From the NCBI GenBank assembly GCA_030674185.1, contig CM060308.1, positions 34,346,089 to 34,410,088 of the forward strand: DNA of 64,000 bases, given 5' to 3'. Below, piece after piece: positions 37,801 to 44,810 of the stretch. Below the pieces are notes generated by a model. The model was given only the letters and a program-made list of their open reading frames with translations, did not search any database and was not told the DNA's origin. The translations under genes and the position numbers were made by a program. The DNA is from Monoplex corrugatus (lineage: Eukaryota > Mollusca > Gastropoda > Littorinimorpha > Ranellidae). Positions within the stretch are counted from its first letter, which is position 1, and each line of letters opens with the position of its first letter.

Positions 37801-39216
37801 GTAATGTGAAAATGAGGCTATCTAGGGGAAAAGCTACACTCATCCCTGTAGGCCTGTAAGTGAAAGAAGCCACTACAACATTTTAGAATTGATTGTTTAT
37901 TGATAGCGACCATTTGCCCAATCTGTGAAAGTTTAAGTCAAATGGTTAGAAGTGACTAATTAAGGAAGGCAGCAAGAAAAGATCAATTACAACATATATT
38001 TTATCAAGACCAAAGGATGGGGTATGGGTGGGAATGTGTGTGCTCTTGGCAAGGATATTCGAGACACAAGAGAATGCAATGCAACATTTGTTAAGTTGAT
38101 ACATCACAGAAACCATTTAGATGGCACTGAGCAAGTTATGATTTTTCCAGTGTTATTTTTACTTGCTGTCTTTGAGGACATAGATTTCCTTTTAAGTTTT
38201 TCCACTCTCAGAGTCAGAGAAATGTTGAAATGAAGAAAATTCAAACACACACAACACACACACGCACACACACACAGTGGAGAGAAAATATCAATACAAA
38301 TTTGAGCAATAGTTAACTCTGAAACGAGGGAGGGGGAAAGGATGAAAGGAAAGAGAATTGAAGGTTTAACAGCAACAACAATAGAAAATTTTAAACTAAA
38401 GGAACAAAAACAGAACAACTATATCACCAACAAACAAAAGCCAACAGACAAGCAGTTTAGTAGGGCCTACCATTACAGAACAGGCAAACAGATAAAGTGT
38501 GCCTGGTGATCTAATGGGAAAAAAATGTCAGTTGTTTTTTTAAATACAAATGCATTCTGTCAAGCTACATAAAAGAAACAAACAACAAATTTTAGATAAA
38601 TCAGTGCTACTTTATGTGTTGCACGTGTACATCACTTTGGGGTGTAGGTGGGGTGTATTTCATGTCTGTCACCGTGTATGTCGCACAGAGAGAGGGAGAA
38701 AGTGCTCCCGTACCACATATCCTGTAAAAGTGCTGAAACTAAAACTAAAGTTCTCTGAACTTCACACTGAGTCCTTTTCTACCATTGGACAAAGTTGCCG
38801 GGAAGTTTTAGTCTTTTTTTCCATTTTTTTGTATTTGGTGTTTGTTCGTTTGTGATCTTACGTTTACGCTTGACAAAGGCCAGGGCAGTTGGTCAAAATT
38901 TGGGCCTGTCTCGTCTGGTTCTATTGAACACGCGTTCTGATTGTATTTTCATGTTTTTCTGGATCCTGTCTGCTTGAACACGGGCGGTCGAACTTGTCTT
39001 GGATTTCACACAGATCGCTGACAAACACTGAATCAGGATGACGGGTCAGACTGACGGACCATACAAACGTAACAATGTTAGAATCATAGAATGTAGGCTA
39101 TACATCACACGTAATATAACTTAGGCCTAAGTCGGGCCTATAGAATTCACCAATTTCACTTACGCTCTATTCTTGGGAAATCCCATCTCAACGAGTGTGT
39201 CCACGTCTGTCGGCAT
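13641..39216 (-). CDS. UBXN1: UBX domain-containing protein 1 (UBXN1/SAKS1), 11 exons
   Basis: Exons in minus order: 39216-39164, 37498-37445, 35984-35911, 34424-34331, 32941-32810, 31322-31203, 29553-29482, 22270-22219, 19266-19147, 17948-17768, 13684-13641. All junctions are GT/AG and in frame, giving 996 nt and 331 residues. The family binds ubiquitinated proteins through its UBA domain and p97/VCP through its UBX domain, acting in ER-associated degradation and innate signalling. Visible: UBA at residues 1-40 ([14 protein letters not shown] then HEDDPD); a C2H2-like finger at C90, C93, H106, H112; a long Lys/Glu-rich helix (about 115-220); a polyAla linker; [10 protein letters not shown] leading into the UBX; the p97-binding loop F300-P301-R302; and the end [12 protein letters not shown]. 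Vertebrate UBXN1 as I recall lacks the finger. Introns total over 24 kb and are packed with transposons. Confidence 0.95.
14013..14186. repeat. Perfect 87-bp tandem duplication
   Basis: Unit 14013-14099 is repeated exactly at 14100-14186 (start AAATGGAAAATGCATATAGC, end GTTTCTAAC). No mismatch seen. Sequence at about 13757-13795 (TATTTAGCTATATGCA and ATTACCATTTCT) is an inverted partner of the unit start, so the region could be the end of a foldback DNA element. Confidence 0.9.
15285..15554 (-). pseudogene. Short transposon N-terminal ORF remnant
   Basis: 89 codons starting [10 protein letters not shown], rich in acidic residues, ending at a stop at 15285. It has no domain that I recognise. 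It sits inside the TTAA-bounded piggyBac-like remnant in the orientation expected of a transposase N-terminus; the catalytic part is missing. Confidence 0.4.
15633..16521. mobile_element. Non-autonomous hAT-like DNA transposon, 889 bp
   Basis: Terminal inverted repeats CAGTGATTCACATTT (left) and, complemented, CAGTGTTTCACATTT (right): 14 of 15 match. Both flanks carry CATACA, roughly fitting an imperfect 8-bp target duplication. The left subterminal region has two copies of the near-palindrome AGGACACAGTGTCCT (15662, 15694). The right has two copies of a GGACA..GGGTCCGCTC motif (16398-16450). Internally a segment of about 260 bp is duplicated in tandem (starts 15842 and 16103). There is no transposase ORF. 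CAGTG ends and short repeated subterminal motifs are hAT-like; superfamily assignment is inferred. Confidence 0.7.
16819..17160. repeat. Loose CA-rich region
   Basis: Interrupted CA/CATA repeats (ACACATACAC, ACACACAAAC and similar) over about 340 bp. Confidence 0.8.
17246..17740 (+). mobile_element. tRNA-headed SINE, copy 2 (family S1)
   Basis: The head at 17248-17312 carries a Pol III A box (GTGGTGTAGTGGTTAACACA) and B box (GGTTCGAATCCC). The body matches the 8.0-8.6 kb and 28.4-28.7 kb copies, ending in A-rich sequence after ATGATCCT. It is inserted in the last UBXN1 intron, antisense to the gene. Confidence 0.85.
17949..19146. other. UBXN1 intron 9
   Basis: 1.2-kb intron. Its exon-9-proximal third is a copy of a dispersed repeat (18891-19110) also found at 38768-38999. 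The remainder is AT-rich with nothing recognised. Confidence 0.7.
18891..19110 (+). repeat. Dispersed repeat R1, copy A, with a TTGACAAAGGCC..GGCC core
   Basis: About 220 bp alignable to 38768-38999. Shared landmarks are GGGAAGTTT.AGTCTTTTT, GTATTTGGTGTTTGTT, CTTGACAAAGGCCAG and CGCGTTCTGATT. The core forms a GGCC-AGTT-GGCC hairpin flanked by TGACAAA and AAAA. A weaker relative of the core is at 5741-5765. Possibly the end of a Penelope-like or other retroelement; no coding part is attached. Confidence 0.6.
19350..19495. repeat. Compound CA microsatellite
   Basis: CA repeats with CCCACA, GCGCGCGCGC and ATACAC interruptions. A shorter CA run (19269-19287) forms, in minus sense, the TG-rich tract before the exon 9 acceptor. 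Confidence 0.9.
19743..20588 (+). pseudogene. LINE ORF2 C-terminal fragment (281 codons open)
   Basis: An open frame starting inside the reverse transcriptase just after the catalytic Asp pair: QLYVSAPP, then [58 protein letters not shown] and finally [11 protein letters not shown]. These are hallmarks of the CR1/Jockey-type non-LTR thumb and C-terminal region. The [FY]ADD box itself and the endonuclease are missing, so the copy is 5' truncated and dead despite the long frame. Confidence 0.9.
20589..21178 (+). repeat. LINE 3' UTR with (GT)n tract and (ATT)n tail
   Basis: The LINE stop is followed by GTGAGTGAGTGA and a GT tract (20764-20959), then TGTTAAGTGCACAGAGCTCTGG, GCGCTATACAAATG and a terminal (ATT)n at 21160-21178. 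A short-unit tail directly after GCGCTATACAAAT marks the 3' end of the element. Confidence 0.8.
21180..21600 (-). pseudogene. Minus-strand LINE fragment with in-frame 48-bp duplication
   Basis: In minus sense the translation runs [16 protein letters not shown] twice in tandem, then [20 protein letters not shown] (frame-shifted), a C..C..VEHVLS segment and LTQGR. The last parts resemble the C-terminal C-C-H-C region of non-LTR retrotransposons (RSxYDLLPxPxNL..W). Stops interrupt it. It abuts the 3' tail of the plus-strand LINE head to tail. Confidence 0.6.
21905..22115 (+). repeat. Dispersed repeat R2, copy A
   Basis: About 210 bp matching 29030-29255: CAGGCACTGCTGAACTCCAC at the start and GGCTTCCT.GCACTG and GGAATGG/GGGATCAAC parts further on. 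The class is unknown. Confidence 0.75.
22117..22204. repeat. (CA)n microsatellite next to UBXN1 exon 8
   Basis: 44 uninterrupted CA units. In minus sense it is (TG)44, starting 15 nt after the exon 8 splice donor. Confidence 0.97.
22288..22862 (+). repeat. Dispersed repeat R3 (about 570 bp), copy A
   Basis: Starts in TTATTGTTATTG, with AGAGCCATATCAGGGCTA near the 5' end, CCACTCCGTCCAATTTATCG in the middle and GAAAGAGCCCCCA.CATCCCC at the end. Matches 33728-34172 over its 5' part and 32163-32690 over both ends. All three copies lie in UBXN1 introns in the same orientation. No coding capacity; class unknown. Confidence 0.8.
23434..25974 (+). pseudogene. piggyBac-like transposase, two exons, frame-broken near 25333-25400
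   Basis: The first exon starts [17 protein letters not shown] (ATG 23434) and is acidic, as usual for piggyBac N-termini. It ends at a CAG|GTATGA donor (23912). An intron full of (GT)n follows; a phase-matched acceptor is ACCAG at 24389. The second exon holds the catalytic core: first Asp in [13 protein letters not shown], second in [10 protein letters not shown], third in [11 protein letters not shown]. The C-terminal Cys-rich domain is [23 protein letters not shown] at 25333-25335 is followed by about 60 bases where only another frame gives family-like sequence; then the original frame resumes to a TAG at 25972-25974. Two compensating small indels would explain it. The enzyme is presumably inactive. 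Confidence 0.85.
24053..24329. repeat. (GT)n tracts inside the transposase intron
   Basis: Two GT arrays (24053-24167 and 24222-24329) separated by about 55 bp, filling most of the 23913-24389 intron of the piggyBac-like gene. Confidence 0.95.
26546..27129. other. UBXN1 intron 7 segment with a retroposon 3' tail in minus sense
   Basis: Sequence at 26735-26770 reads in minus sense TTTCCTTCGGGACAAATAAA, similar to the conserved 3' tail shared by many L2-type LINEs and V-type SINEs. The body would extend to higher coordinates (to about 27050), but no head was recognised. An (AAATA)n run is at about 26679-26694. Confidence 0.45.
27130..27836 (-). mobile_element. piggyBac-like 5' end and transposase N-terminus remnant
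   Basis: In minus sense TTAA (27836-27833) is followed by CACTTCCTGTCCGATGAGCC and an inverted pair AGCCGCTCACAG / CTGTGAGCGGCT (27800-27811 and 27763-27774). About 250 bp further on, a frame starts [17 protein letters not shown] and, after a one-base shift, continues [20 protein letters not shown], then SAKRPRLSR. This acidic Ser/Asp-rich start followed by a KRxR patch is typical of piggyBac transposase N-termini. The rest of the gene is absent. Confidence 0.55.
27917..28146. repeat. Minisatellite, about 49-bp unit, 4-5 copies
   Basis: Units built on CCACTGTTGAGGGACATAT, CTAAACTCAACATTC and CTCAACAAAACT, with spacings of about 43-49 bp. Copies are diverged. Confidence 0.85.
28373..28745 (+). 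mobile_element. tRNA-headed SINE, copy 3 (family S1)
   Basis: Head ATCACCATAGTGCACTGG with B box CAGGTTCAAACTCC, then CATTGTGGGATTTTT, GGGCTCAT.TGGAAGACTG and GATAGTAAGCGCAGAATACA as in copies 1 and 2. The tail lacks the A-rich end. Located in UBXN1 intron 7, antisense to the gene. Confidence 0.8.
28746..29029. other. Short UBXN1 intron 7 segment
   Basis: Continues into repeat R2 without any recognised gene. Confidence 0.3.
29030..29255 (+). repeat. Dispersed repeat R2, copy B
   Basis: Matches 21905-22115 (CAGGCACTGCTGAACTCCAC at the start). It lies 230 bp downstream (minus sense) of UBXN1 exon 7. Confidence 0.75.
29554..31202. other. UBXN1 intron 6
   Basis: Contains a poly-T run (29598-29606), GT-rich DNA (29735-29955) and AT-rich sequence without recognised elements. 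No exon-like signal was seen. Confidence 0.6.
31364..31840. repeat. (CA)n microsatellite split by a DNA transposon
   Basis: CA/CGCA tract at 31364-31555 with a CTCTCTGTCTCT interruption, resuming as CGCACACGCACACACA at 31803-31840. The 247 bp between are a separate element. Confidence 0.9.
31556..31802. mobile_element. 247-bp MITE with CAGGGCTCCCACT ends
   Basis: Left end CAGGGCTCCCACT; right end AGTGGGAGCCCTA, its complement but for the last base. The interior carries a G-rich run at 31609-31626 and matching near-terminal CGCGGAAAA / TTTTTGCGGAAAT parts. There is no ORF. Short CAGGG ends are hAT-like; the target duplication cannot be judged because the target is a CA repeat. Confidence 0.75.
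31841..32809. other. UBXN1 intron 5
   Basis: Includes R3 copy B (32163-32690) and AT-rich DNA. The remainder shows nothing recognisable. Confidence 0.6.
32163..32690 (+). repeat. Dispersed repeat R3, copy B
   Basis: Starts TTCAGAGCCATATCAGGGCT and ends GGTGGGGATATTTTTTATAC then TGAAAGAGCCCCCATC, matching copy A; the middle is diverged or rearranged. Confidence 0.7.
33340..33590 (+). pseudogene. Possible transposase N-terminal remnant
   Basis: The open frame reads [20 protein letters not shown] and ends with a basic patch SRRKMKRR before a stop at 33588-33590. An acidic start followed by a KRR patch resembles DNA-transposase N-termini, piggyBac-like among others. It lies in UBXN1 intron 4, antisense, and no catalytic domain follows. 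Confidence 0.3.
33728..34172 (+). repeat. Dispersed repeat R3, copy C
   Basis: Starts in a GTTATTGCTGTTGTTATTG stretch, then AGAGCCATATCAGGGCTA and CCACTCCGTCCAATTTATCG as in copy A. It is truncated before the CCCCCA end. Confidence 0.8.
34217..34335. repeat. Tandem duplication containing a UBXN1 splice donor
   Basis: A unit of about 60 bp (shared TTTTGTAGTGACTAATAATA and CCAATGTACACAACTCACTC) occurs at 34217-34274 and again at 34277-34335. The second copy includes the exon 4 donor GATGA|GTGAGTTG (34331/34330). The first contains the same string 61 nt further into the intron (34270/34269). Confidence 0.85.
34508..34633. repeat. GT-rich microsatellite
   Basis: GT repeats with GTGCATGC interruptions, just upstream (minus sense) of UBXN1 exon 4. 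Confidence 0.9.
35247..35369. mobile_element. TTAA-type foldback MITE, copy 2
   Basis: TTAA at 35247-35250 followed by CCCTCTGACTCCC, and GAGTCAAAGGG before TTAA at 35366-35369 (123 bp). An internal TTAACCCTCTGACTCCCTCA repeats the left end. Shorter and more decayed than the copies at 56.7 and 58.0 kb. Confidence 0.8.
35370..36571. other. UBXN1 introns 2 and 3 segment
   Basis: Apart from exon 3 (35911-35984) no repeat or gene is recognised. A 62-codon frame at 36374-36562 is unsupported. Confidence 0.4.
36572..36840 (+). pseudogene. LINE ORF2 tail, group L-GKLEGK, copy 1
   Basis: The frame gives [20 protein letters not shown], then a [11 protein letters not shown] segment and an [10 protein letters not shown] end followed by TGATGATGG. 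This is the C-terminal end and (TGA)n tail of the LINE group best preserved at 44145-44810. Confidence 0.85.
37165..37390 (-). pseudogene. LINE ORF2 tail, group L-GKLEGK, minus-strand copy
   Basis: The plus-strand translation ([18 protein letters not shown]) mirrors the antisense translations of the copies at 36.6 and 44.5 kb, so the coding sense is minus. It is truncated and interrupted. It forms an inverted arrangement with the copy 330 bp away. Confidence 0.6.
37499..39163. other. UBXN1 intron 1
   Basis: 1.67-kb intron with a short CA run (38245-38276) and R1 copy B (38768-38999). No further coding evidence. Confidence 0.6.
38768..38999 (+). repeat. Dispersed repeat R1, copy B
   Basis: Same landmarks as copy A at 18891-19110, with the core CTTGACAAAGGCCAGGGCAG at 38869-38888 and CACGCGTTCTGATTGTATTT downstream. 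It lies in UBXN1 intron 1, antisense, as copy A does in intron 9. Confidence 0.65.
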
Positions 39217-39416
39217 GACTGTTTCAATTGTAAATCAGTCAACGAATGATATTCAAATAGGATGACAAGCGTTTCACTTTCGGGCCTTGACTTCAGGCCA
39301 ACTTCCCATGCTACAGTGGCGTGAAACAATGTGTTTTCAAGGGGAAAAGATTCAGTCAAGGGAAAGCACTCGCTGCCAAACTTTTGTTCCAGTTTCATTT
39401 CTATCATGAGATTACG
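39217..39416 (-). promoter_or_regulatory. Presumed UBXN1 5' UTR and proximal promoter
   Basis: Sequence upstream (minus sense) of the UBXN1 ATG at 39216. It is somewhat richer in CG than the surroundings, with no TATA box seen. The start of transcription cannot be placed. Confidence 0.35.
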
Positions 39417-39492
39417 CGGGCCTCGGTAGCTCAGTTGGTTGAGCGTCATATTCAGATGTTAATGTTTGTGGGTTCGAATCCCGGGGTGCGCT
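39417..39492 (+). ncRNA. tRNA-like Pol III unit / SINE head
   Basis: A box TAGCTCAGTTGGTTGAGCG (39427-39445) and B box GGGTTCGAATCCC (39470-39482) lie at tRNA spacing. The acceptor and anticodon arms do not pair properly, so it is a tRNA pseudogene or SINE head rather than a working tRNA. It lies 200 bp from the UBXN1 start codon, pointing away from it. Confidence 0.65.
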
Positions 39493-39819
39493 ACATTAAA
39501 ACTGGCCGTCTCACTGTCCCATCTTAACATCATTGTTATTCTGGTGGTGCTTTGCTGAACTTGAAACAGTGAACATGTCACGACTCAAAAACGACACTGC
39601 CGCAACACGCTGCCCCGGAGCTGAACTCAGGGGTAAGCGGTTGGGGTTTTGAGGTCACCTTAGATCCCCCTCTATCCTTTCGTTGTCCCAAATAGACCTA
39701 TCTTTGTGTTTATCTGCGCACACAGGTCAACAATAGTCAATGATGACGGCTGACCTTCCAAATTGAAGAGCACATCGACATCATCCCAACAAACAATATT
39801 TGAGAAACTGACTCGTCTT

Positions 39820-41960
39820 CTGATGGTAACACCTTGCAAGGAAAAACTGATCAATTATCTAGGTCAACCTCTGAAAACTGCATGTTGTGTAAGCCTAAAG
39901 CAAGTTATGAGGGTAACACTTACCAAGCGGATTTTTTTACTTTGCCAATCCCGAGTACTTGGACTACAGGTAAGGGTGCAACTGAGCTCATCAGACAGGT
40001 GCAATTGCAGTTCGTCAGGATTGTTATATCTGTTGAGTCCATACCAGCGACATAGGATAGAGTGCTCAAAGAACACAGCAAAGGTTTTACTGGACTGAAA
40101 GAATTTGAAGGCAATATTAAAATACACCTCAAAGAAGACTGTTCCCCAGTATTTCATCCACCCCACCATGTACCACATATACTCAAACAAAGCAAGACTC
40201 AAACAAAAACCAGTCAAATATGGAAAAGGCTCAAGTGATAACAAAAGTCATAGAATCAACAGATTGCTGAAAATCCACCGGAAAACTTAACATTATTTGG
40301 TTCCAAGGAGCTTGAATAAACTACCAGAAGAGACTTGTTCAATGACACCAACAGGTGTGAAATACTTCTCAAAACTGGATGCCTAGCCCGGTTACTGGCA
40401 GCTAAAACTGAACAAAAAGTCATTCTTCTGACCATGTTCAACACCCCATTTTATTGTTTCAGACGTCTACCATTTGGCATCATCTATGCACATCATAAGT
40501 TCCAGCAGAAAATGAATGAAATATTTGAGGGTCTTTCCACTCATCTACCATGTCATCATCAGTAGGAAAACTGTCGTAGAGCATAATGCAAACCTGAGAG
40601 TAGCACTGCTTCAAGCTGAAGCAAGCTGGGAGAACAGAAGTTCAGTAAAGGGATATCAGCTTACGGACTGATACCAAACCCCCCGAAAGTGAAACTAGTC
40701 TAGGATATGCCTCTACCAACCAAGAATGGCATCAATCCATCTGGGATAGGAAGCGCTACAGACAGCAAAAGCCGCTATCATCAATCAGTCCATTTTTACA
40801 TACTTTGGCCCATCAAAAGCAGTACTTGAAGTCTGTAAGTCCATGCCAGCAAGTCAGGACTTGGTGCCATCATACTCCATGCCTCTACCAACCAAGAATG
40901 GCATTGATCCATCTGGGATAGGAAGCGCTACAGACAGCAAAAGCTGCTATCATCAATCAGTCCATTTTTACATATTTTGGCCCATCAAAAGCAGTACTTG
41001 AAGTCTGTAAGTCCATGCCAGCAAGTCAGGACTTGGTGCCATCATACTCCAAAAAAGAAGGAAAACATGTTGACCCCAGGTGAACAAAACTACGTCCAGA
41101 CTGAAAATGAACTCCTTGCTATCGTGTTTAGATGCAAACATTTCCATTGATACATCTATGGGCAGAACTGAAAAATCACTGCACAGTCACAGGCCATGAA
41201 CCTTTGGAGCCCATCGTCAAAACGCCTCTAGCTAAAGCTCCACCACATCTCTGGTGCATGTCCTTGCAACTGCAGAAATATGATTTGATCATCATCCATT
41301 ACTCTGGAAATCTCATTCCAGCTGTTTGATGGTCTTTCACGAAAATATCTAGTGGAAAGTTCAGTCTAATTGCTAAAGCTCTTTCACGTAAAGTAGTATC
41401 CAACAACCGAACCCAGGAACAACCGATATGATCCTGATTATCACTAAAGTATCCTGATTATCACTAAAGTACACTGCATCCTTAAAAACAAGCCCTACAA
41501 CAACAGCACGACGCAGCAGATACGAAAGACTATAGCAGAAGACAAAACAACTCTTCATTCTACAATCAACCGTCTAAAATGGCTGGCTTGACAAACGAGA
41601 AGACTGCAACAGCAACATTCACGAATTCTGGAATTTCAAAAATAAACTGAGTGTGTTTGAAAGAATTATTCTCAGTGGGGAGAATACACTCATCCATAAA
41701 GTCATTCGTACAGAAATGGTTTAAGAAAATCGGTACATTCGATCTCGGAATCGAAAACACGAAACAGTGCGCAAGAAATATTTTGTTCTAGCAACAGCAT
41801 TCAAAATTATGTTGCCATTTGTCCCATCTGCACCCAAAATGGAATTCAAATCCCAAAGATTTTCTCCTACCATATGCAGTCCGATCAATCCCCTGGCAGA
41901 AAGTAAAAGCAGATCTGTTCACATGGAACAGCAAAACAATCGTGGTGACTTTTGATAAAA
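39820..41960 (+). pseudogene. Ty3/Gypsy-type pol fossil
   Basis: Across shifting frames one can follow pol from the protease end to integrase. The start has a HSKGFTGLKEFEGN then PVFHPPHHVP segment; the reverse transcriptase start has FSKLDA, then RRLPFGI; the RNase H and linker have RCKHFH, PLAKAPPHLW and LQKYDLIIIHY. The integrase zinc region and linker has CPICTQNG and a PWQKVKADLFTW segment. Stops and frameshifts are frequent and a 172-bp block is duplicated. No LTRs or primer-binding site were identified. An old, inactive copy. Confidence 0.8.
40707..41050. repeat. 172-bp tandem duplication within the Gypsy fossil
   Basis: Unit 40707-40878 is repeated at 40879-41050 with about four mismatches (starts ATGCCTCTACCAACCAAGAA, ends GGTGCCATCATACTCC). 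172 is not a multiple of three, so the reading frame shifts. Confidence 0.95.
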
Positions 41961-42309
41961 AAAAAAATTTTTAAAAGAAAAAAAAAGAAAAGAAAAGAAA
42001 GAAAGAAAATGACTGCCAAGGACCAATTACAAAGTAAGGCAGATGTAGATAAATTGTTATAGCTCTAAGACAGGGAAAGAAAGTTTGTCTCTCTAACAAC
42101 GGTAAGAACAAACAACAACAAGGAAACAAAACAAAAAAAATTAGGTAAAATAGACACTCAGCTGACACAACTCCTGGACTAACTCCTACCCAGGTCTTCA
42201 TAACTGCTACCCAACTATCAGCAGCCTTTTTCTGGTCATTTATTTTATTTCGCTTTATTTTATTTTATTTTGTTTGATGTTATTTTATTTTATTCTAAAG
42301 AGTGAAAGG

Positions 42310-42356
<47 letters not shown>

Positions 42357-42549
42357 TTTTTTCTTTGTTTGTTCTTTCCTTTGCAAGGGAGACACTCGTT
42401 CTCTACCTCTCTTGGGACATAAAAACTATCTATCTGCACTTGCCACACCTTGTGACCATCATCTATTGCAGTCAACATTTCTGATGAACTACCAAGCATA
42501 AGCACATGTGCCATTGTCATCAGGAAACTAATTTGCCTGACAGGGGGGG

Positions 42550-42625
<76 letters not shown>

Positions 42626-42940
42626 CACTGGAAATTAAGTACGGAGCAAATCGCTTCTGCAGATACATATGACGGTGACATGAAATCCCTGTACAAAGAT
42701 CGAGATTAATAGACAGAAAGTACACTTATGAGAAATGGGAAGTGGATGGGGTGTCAATAAATCAGGGATACGTCTTCCATGTCTGTGAGTGGATATATCA
42801 GCGGTATTCCTGTTAGTCAGCTGGAGATGAACTGTCATTCTGGCAGACACTGATACATGTGAGTTCAAACTTCAAAACACCTTAAAACTCAAGGATAGTA
42901 GCTCAACATGCTAAACCTTACCGCACTACAAATATGAGCA
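41961..42940. repeat. Low-complexity cluster: (TTTTA)n, (CT)n, (GT)n
   Basis: A-rich run with AAAGA units (41957-42008), TTTTA-type units (42238-42297), 19 CT units (42313-42350), a poly-G run (42543-42550) followed by (GT)n to 42623. No gene was seen between or after them. Confidence 0.8.
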
Positions 42941-42942
42941 TT

Positions 42943-43095
42943 TCAGGGATTACAAAAGGCATCTTACAGACAAATGAAAATCAAGGAAGCATATAACTTT
43001 GAAAGGGGAGGGAGAGGGAGAGAGAAAGATTTTCATTTTAGGGATTACAAAAGGTCTTACAGATAAATAGAATTCAAGGAAGAATATAACAATAG
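42943..43095. repeat. Diverged tandem duplication of about 90 bp
   Basis: AGGGATTACAAAAGG..CTTACAGA.AAAT and CAAGGAAG.ATATAAC occur at about 42948-42993 and again at 43042-43090, separated by a GGGAGAGGGAGAGAG stretch. Confidence 0.7.
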
Positions 43096-43750
43096 GTTTC
43101 CTATATCTACATACTCCTGTACACTCTTTCGATATCAATACTAAATGATAAGCAAGTAAGTATGCAAAATATGAAATTTTGTTTTGTCTTGTTTTTGTTA
43201 TAAGCATCATTTGCATTCAATTTCACTTTGACGTCAATTTTTGCATTAATTCTTTTTATGTATATGACCAAACTGAAGCTATTTTTATAATAAAAGCAAA
43301 TGCCTTTATATATTCGGTTTACTCAGCACAATACATACATTTCAAACTTTCTCTTATGCCTAGTTTTCTTGACAGAATAGTAGTTGGGTATATCTTATGA
43401 ATATTTTCCATTGCACTTCATACATTCTTGATTCTGATGTTACCTTATTTTCAATAACTGATAGTGTCATTTCCTTCATTTTTCTTTTAACATTTTCAGC
43501 ACAAAAACTGCGGCAAGTTTTTTCTCTTAGTGAAAACCTAAGGTTTGTATAGCATTTAAGTATGGTGTTATATAGCTGTAAACAGTTGCCAATCTAATTC
43601 TGTGAACATTCATCATTTCTTTAAAATAGAGATACGACTGCATTCCAAAAACAAACTTAGGGAATTGCCCAGCTTATCTTCGATCTAGTTATCAATTAAT
43701 ATGGAATGTCTTGTAAAATGTCTCGTACTAAACTGATACCTTTTCACAAC
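43096..43750. other. Intergenic AT-rich stretch
   Basis: Nothing recognised. Confidence 0.4.
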
Positions 43751-43751
43751 G

Positions 43752-44040
43752 GTGGAGAAGTCACGCGGGTAAACATTGGATTTTCAGTTGGTAGGCCTGG
43801 GGCTTGATCCTGGATAGCGAGTACCTCCCGCTTGGTGGGTTACGGGTGGAGATTTTCCCCATCTTCCAGGTCAACATGTATTGGTGCTTAAACCCCCTCT
43901 GTGTGTATATGTGCACAGAACATCAAATATCCACGTTAACAATGGTGCAGATCATGTCAGTGTCCGATGACTTATGGAAATATAAAATCACCCAGCATGC
44001 ATGCCTATCAAAGATGGAGTATGCAGACTGCAGCACATAC
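43752..44040 (+). mobile_element. SINE family S2, copy 1
   Basis: GGTGGAGATTTTCCCCATCT, CCAGGTCAACATGTATTGGT, CACCCAGCATGCATG and GGAGTATGCAGACTGC parts match the 46.15-46.5 kb region at intervals and look like a known caenogastropod SINE body. The upstream CTTGATCCTGGATAGCGAG may be the degraded B-box end of a tRNA-like head. Confidence 0.6.
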
Positions 44041-44144
44041 TACCTATACAGTATTGTGGAAAACAATGCGCATACACACATCCGAGAAAAATCAGTGTTA
44101 AAAAATAAGTTTTGATCCCATGATTCTTACCAAAGGGCATTGCC

Positions 44145-44810
44145 TTGGTATGTTCTTTTTGTTTCATGGATATAATCCCCTCATGCAAAATAACAGCAAA
44201 TGGCACAACCTTGACACAGGTTAATAAGTTCAAATACCTGGGAAGGGTCATTTCATCAGACGGCAGGTGCACATCGGAAATAGCCGGCAGAATCGGCCAA
44301 GCCAAAACAGCATTCAAGAAGAATACAAGCATTCTTACCAACAAATGCCTATCAATTAACATCATGAAGAGAGTTCTTGAATGTTATATAGAACCAATAC
44401 TGTTGTGCGGATGTGAGGCGTGGACAGTCAACAAGCAAAGTCAGAACAAGATTGAGGCAGCCGAGATGTGGTTTCTAAAAAGAATGTTGAGAGTTCCATG
44501 GACAGCAAAGAAAACAAACGAGACAGTCTTGATGGAGACAGACACAAGTAGATCACTCACAAGGAAGATCAGGAAAAGACAGGCAACATTTATAGGCCAT
44601 TTTAAGAGGAAGGGGGATTTGGAGCACCTGGTCACAACGGGAAAGCTGGAGGGAAAGAGAGCGCCAGGTAGACCTAGGGAGAAAATGCTGGACGGACTTA
44701 CGGAGTGGCTGAAGACGAGGAGGGTGGAGGAGATGCTTGGGGCAACGAGATAGAGAAGATGGAAGTCCATGATCGCCAACGCCATGCGGCAGGGCACCTG
44801 ATGATGATGA
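44145..44810 (+). pseudogene. LINE ORF2 C-terminal part, group L-GKLEGK, best copy
   Basis: 203 open codons: FKYLGRVISSDGRCTSEI, then a YIEPILLCGCEAWTVNKQ segment, AEMWFLKRMLRVPWTAKK, RKRQATFIGHFKR and LEGKRAPGRPREKMLDGL. A TAG at 44751-44753 interrupts the frame, which then continues KSMIANAMRQGT to a true end in TGATGATGATGA. It covers the region after the reverse transcriptase active site, which is missing. The (TGA)n tail marks the element's 3' end. Confidence 0.9.

Noticed and set aside
39417..39492. Functional tRNA gene
   Set aside because: The A and B boxes are good, but the acceptor stem and anticodon arm do not pair and the T stem is mismatched.
39820..41960. Complete LTR retrotransposon
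   Set aside because: No flanking LTR pair, primer-binding site or polypurine tract was found, and pol is broken in many places.
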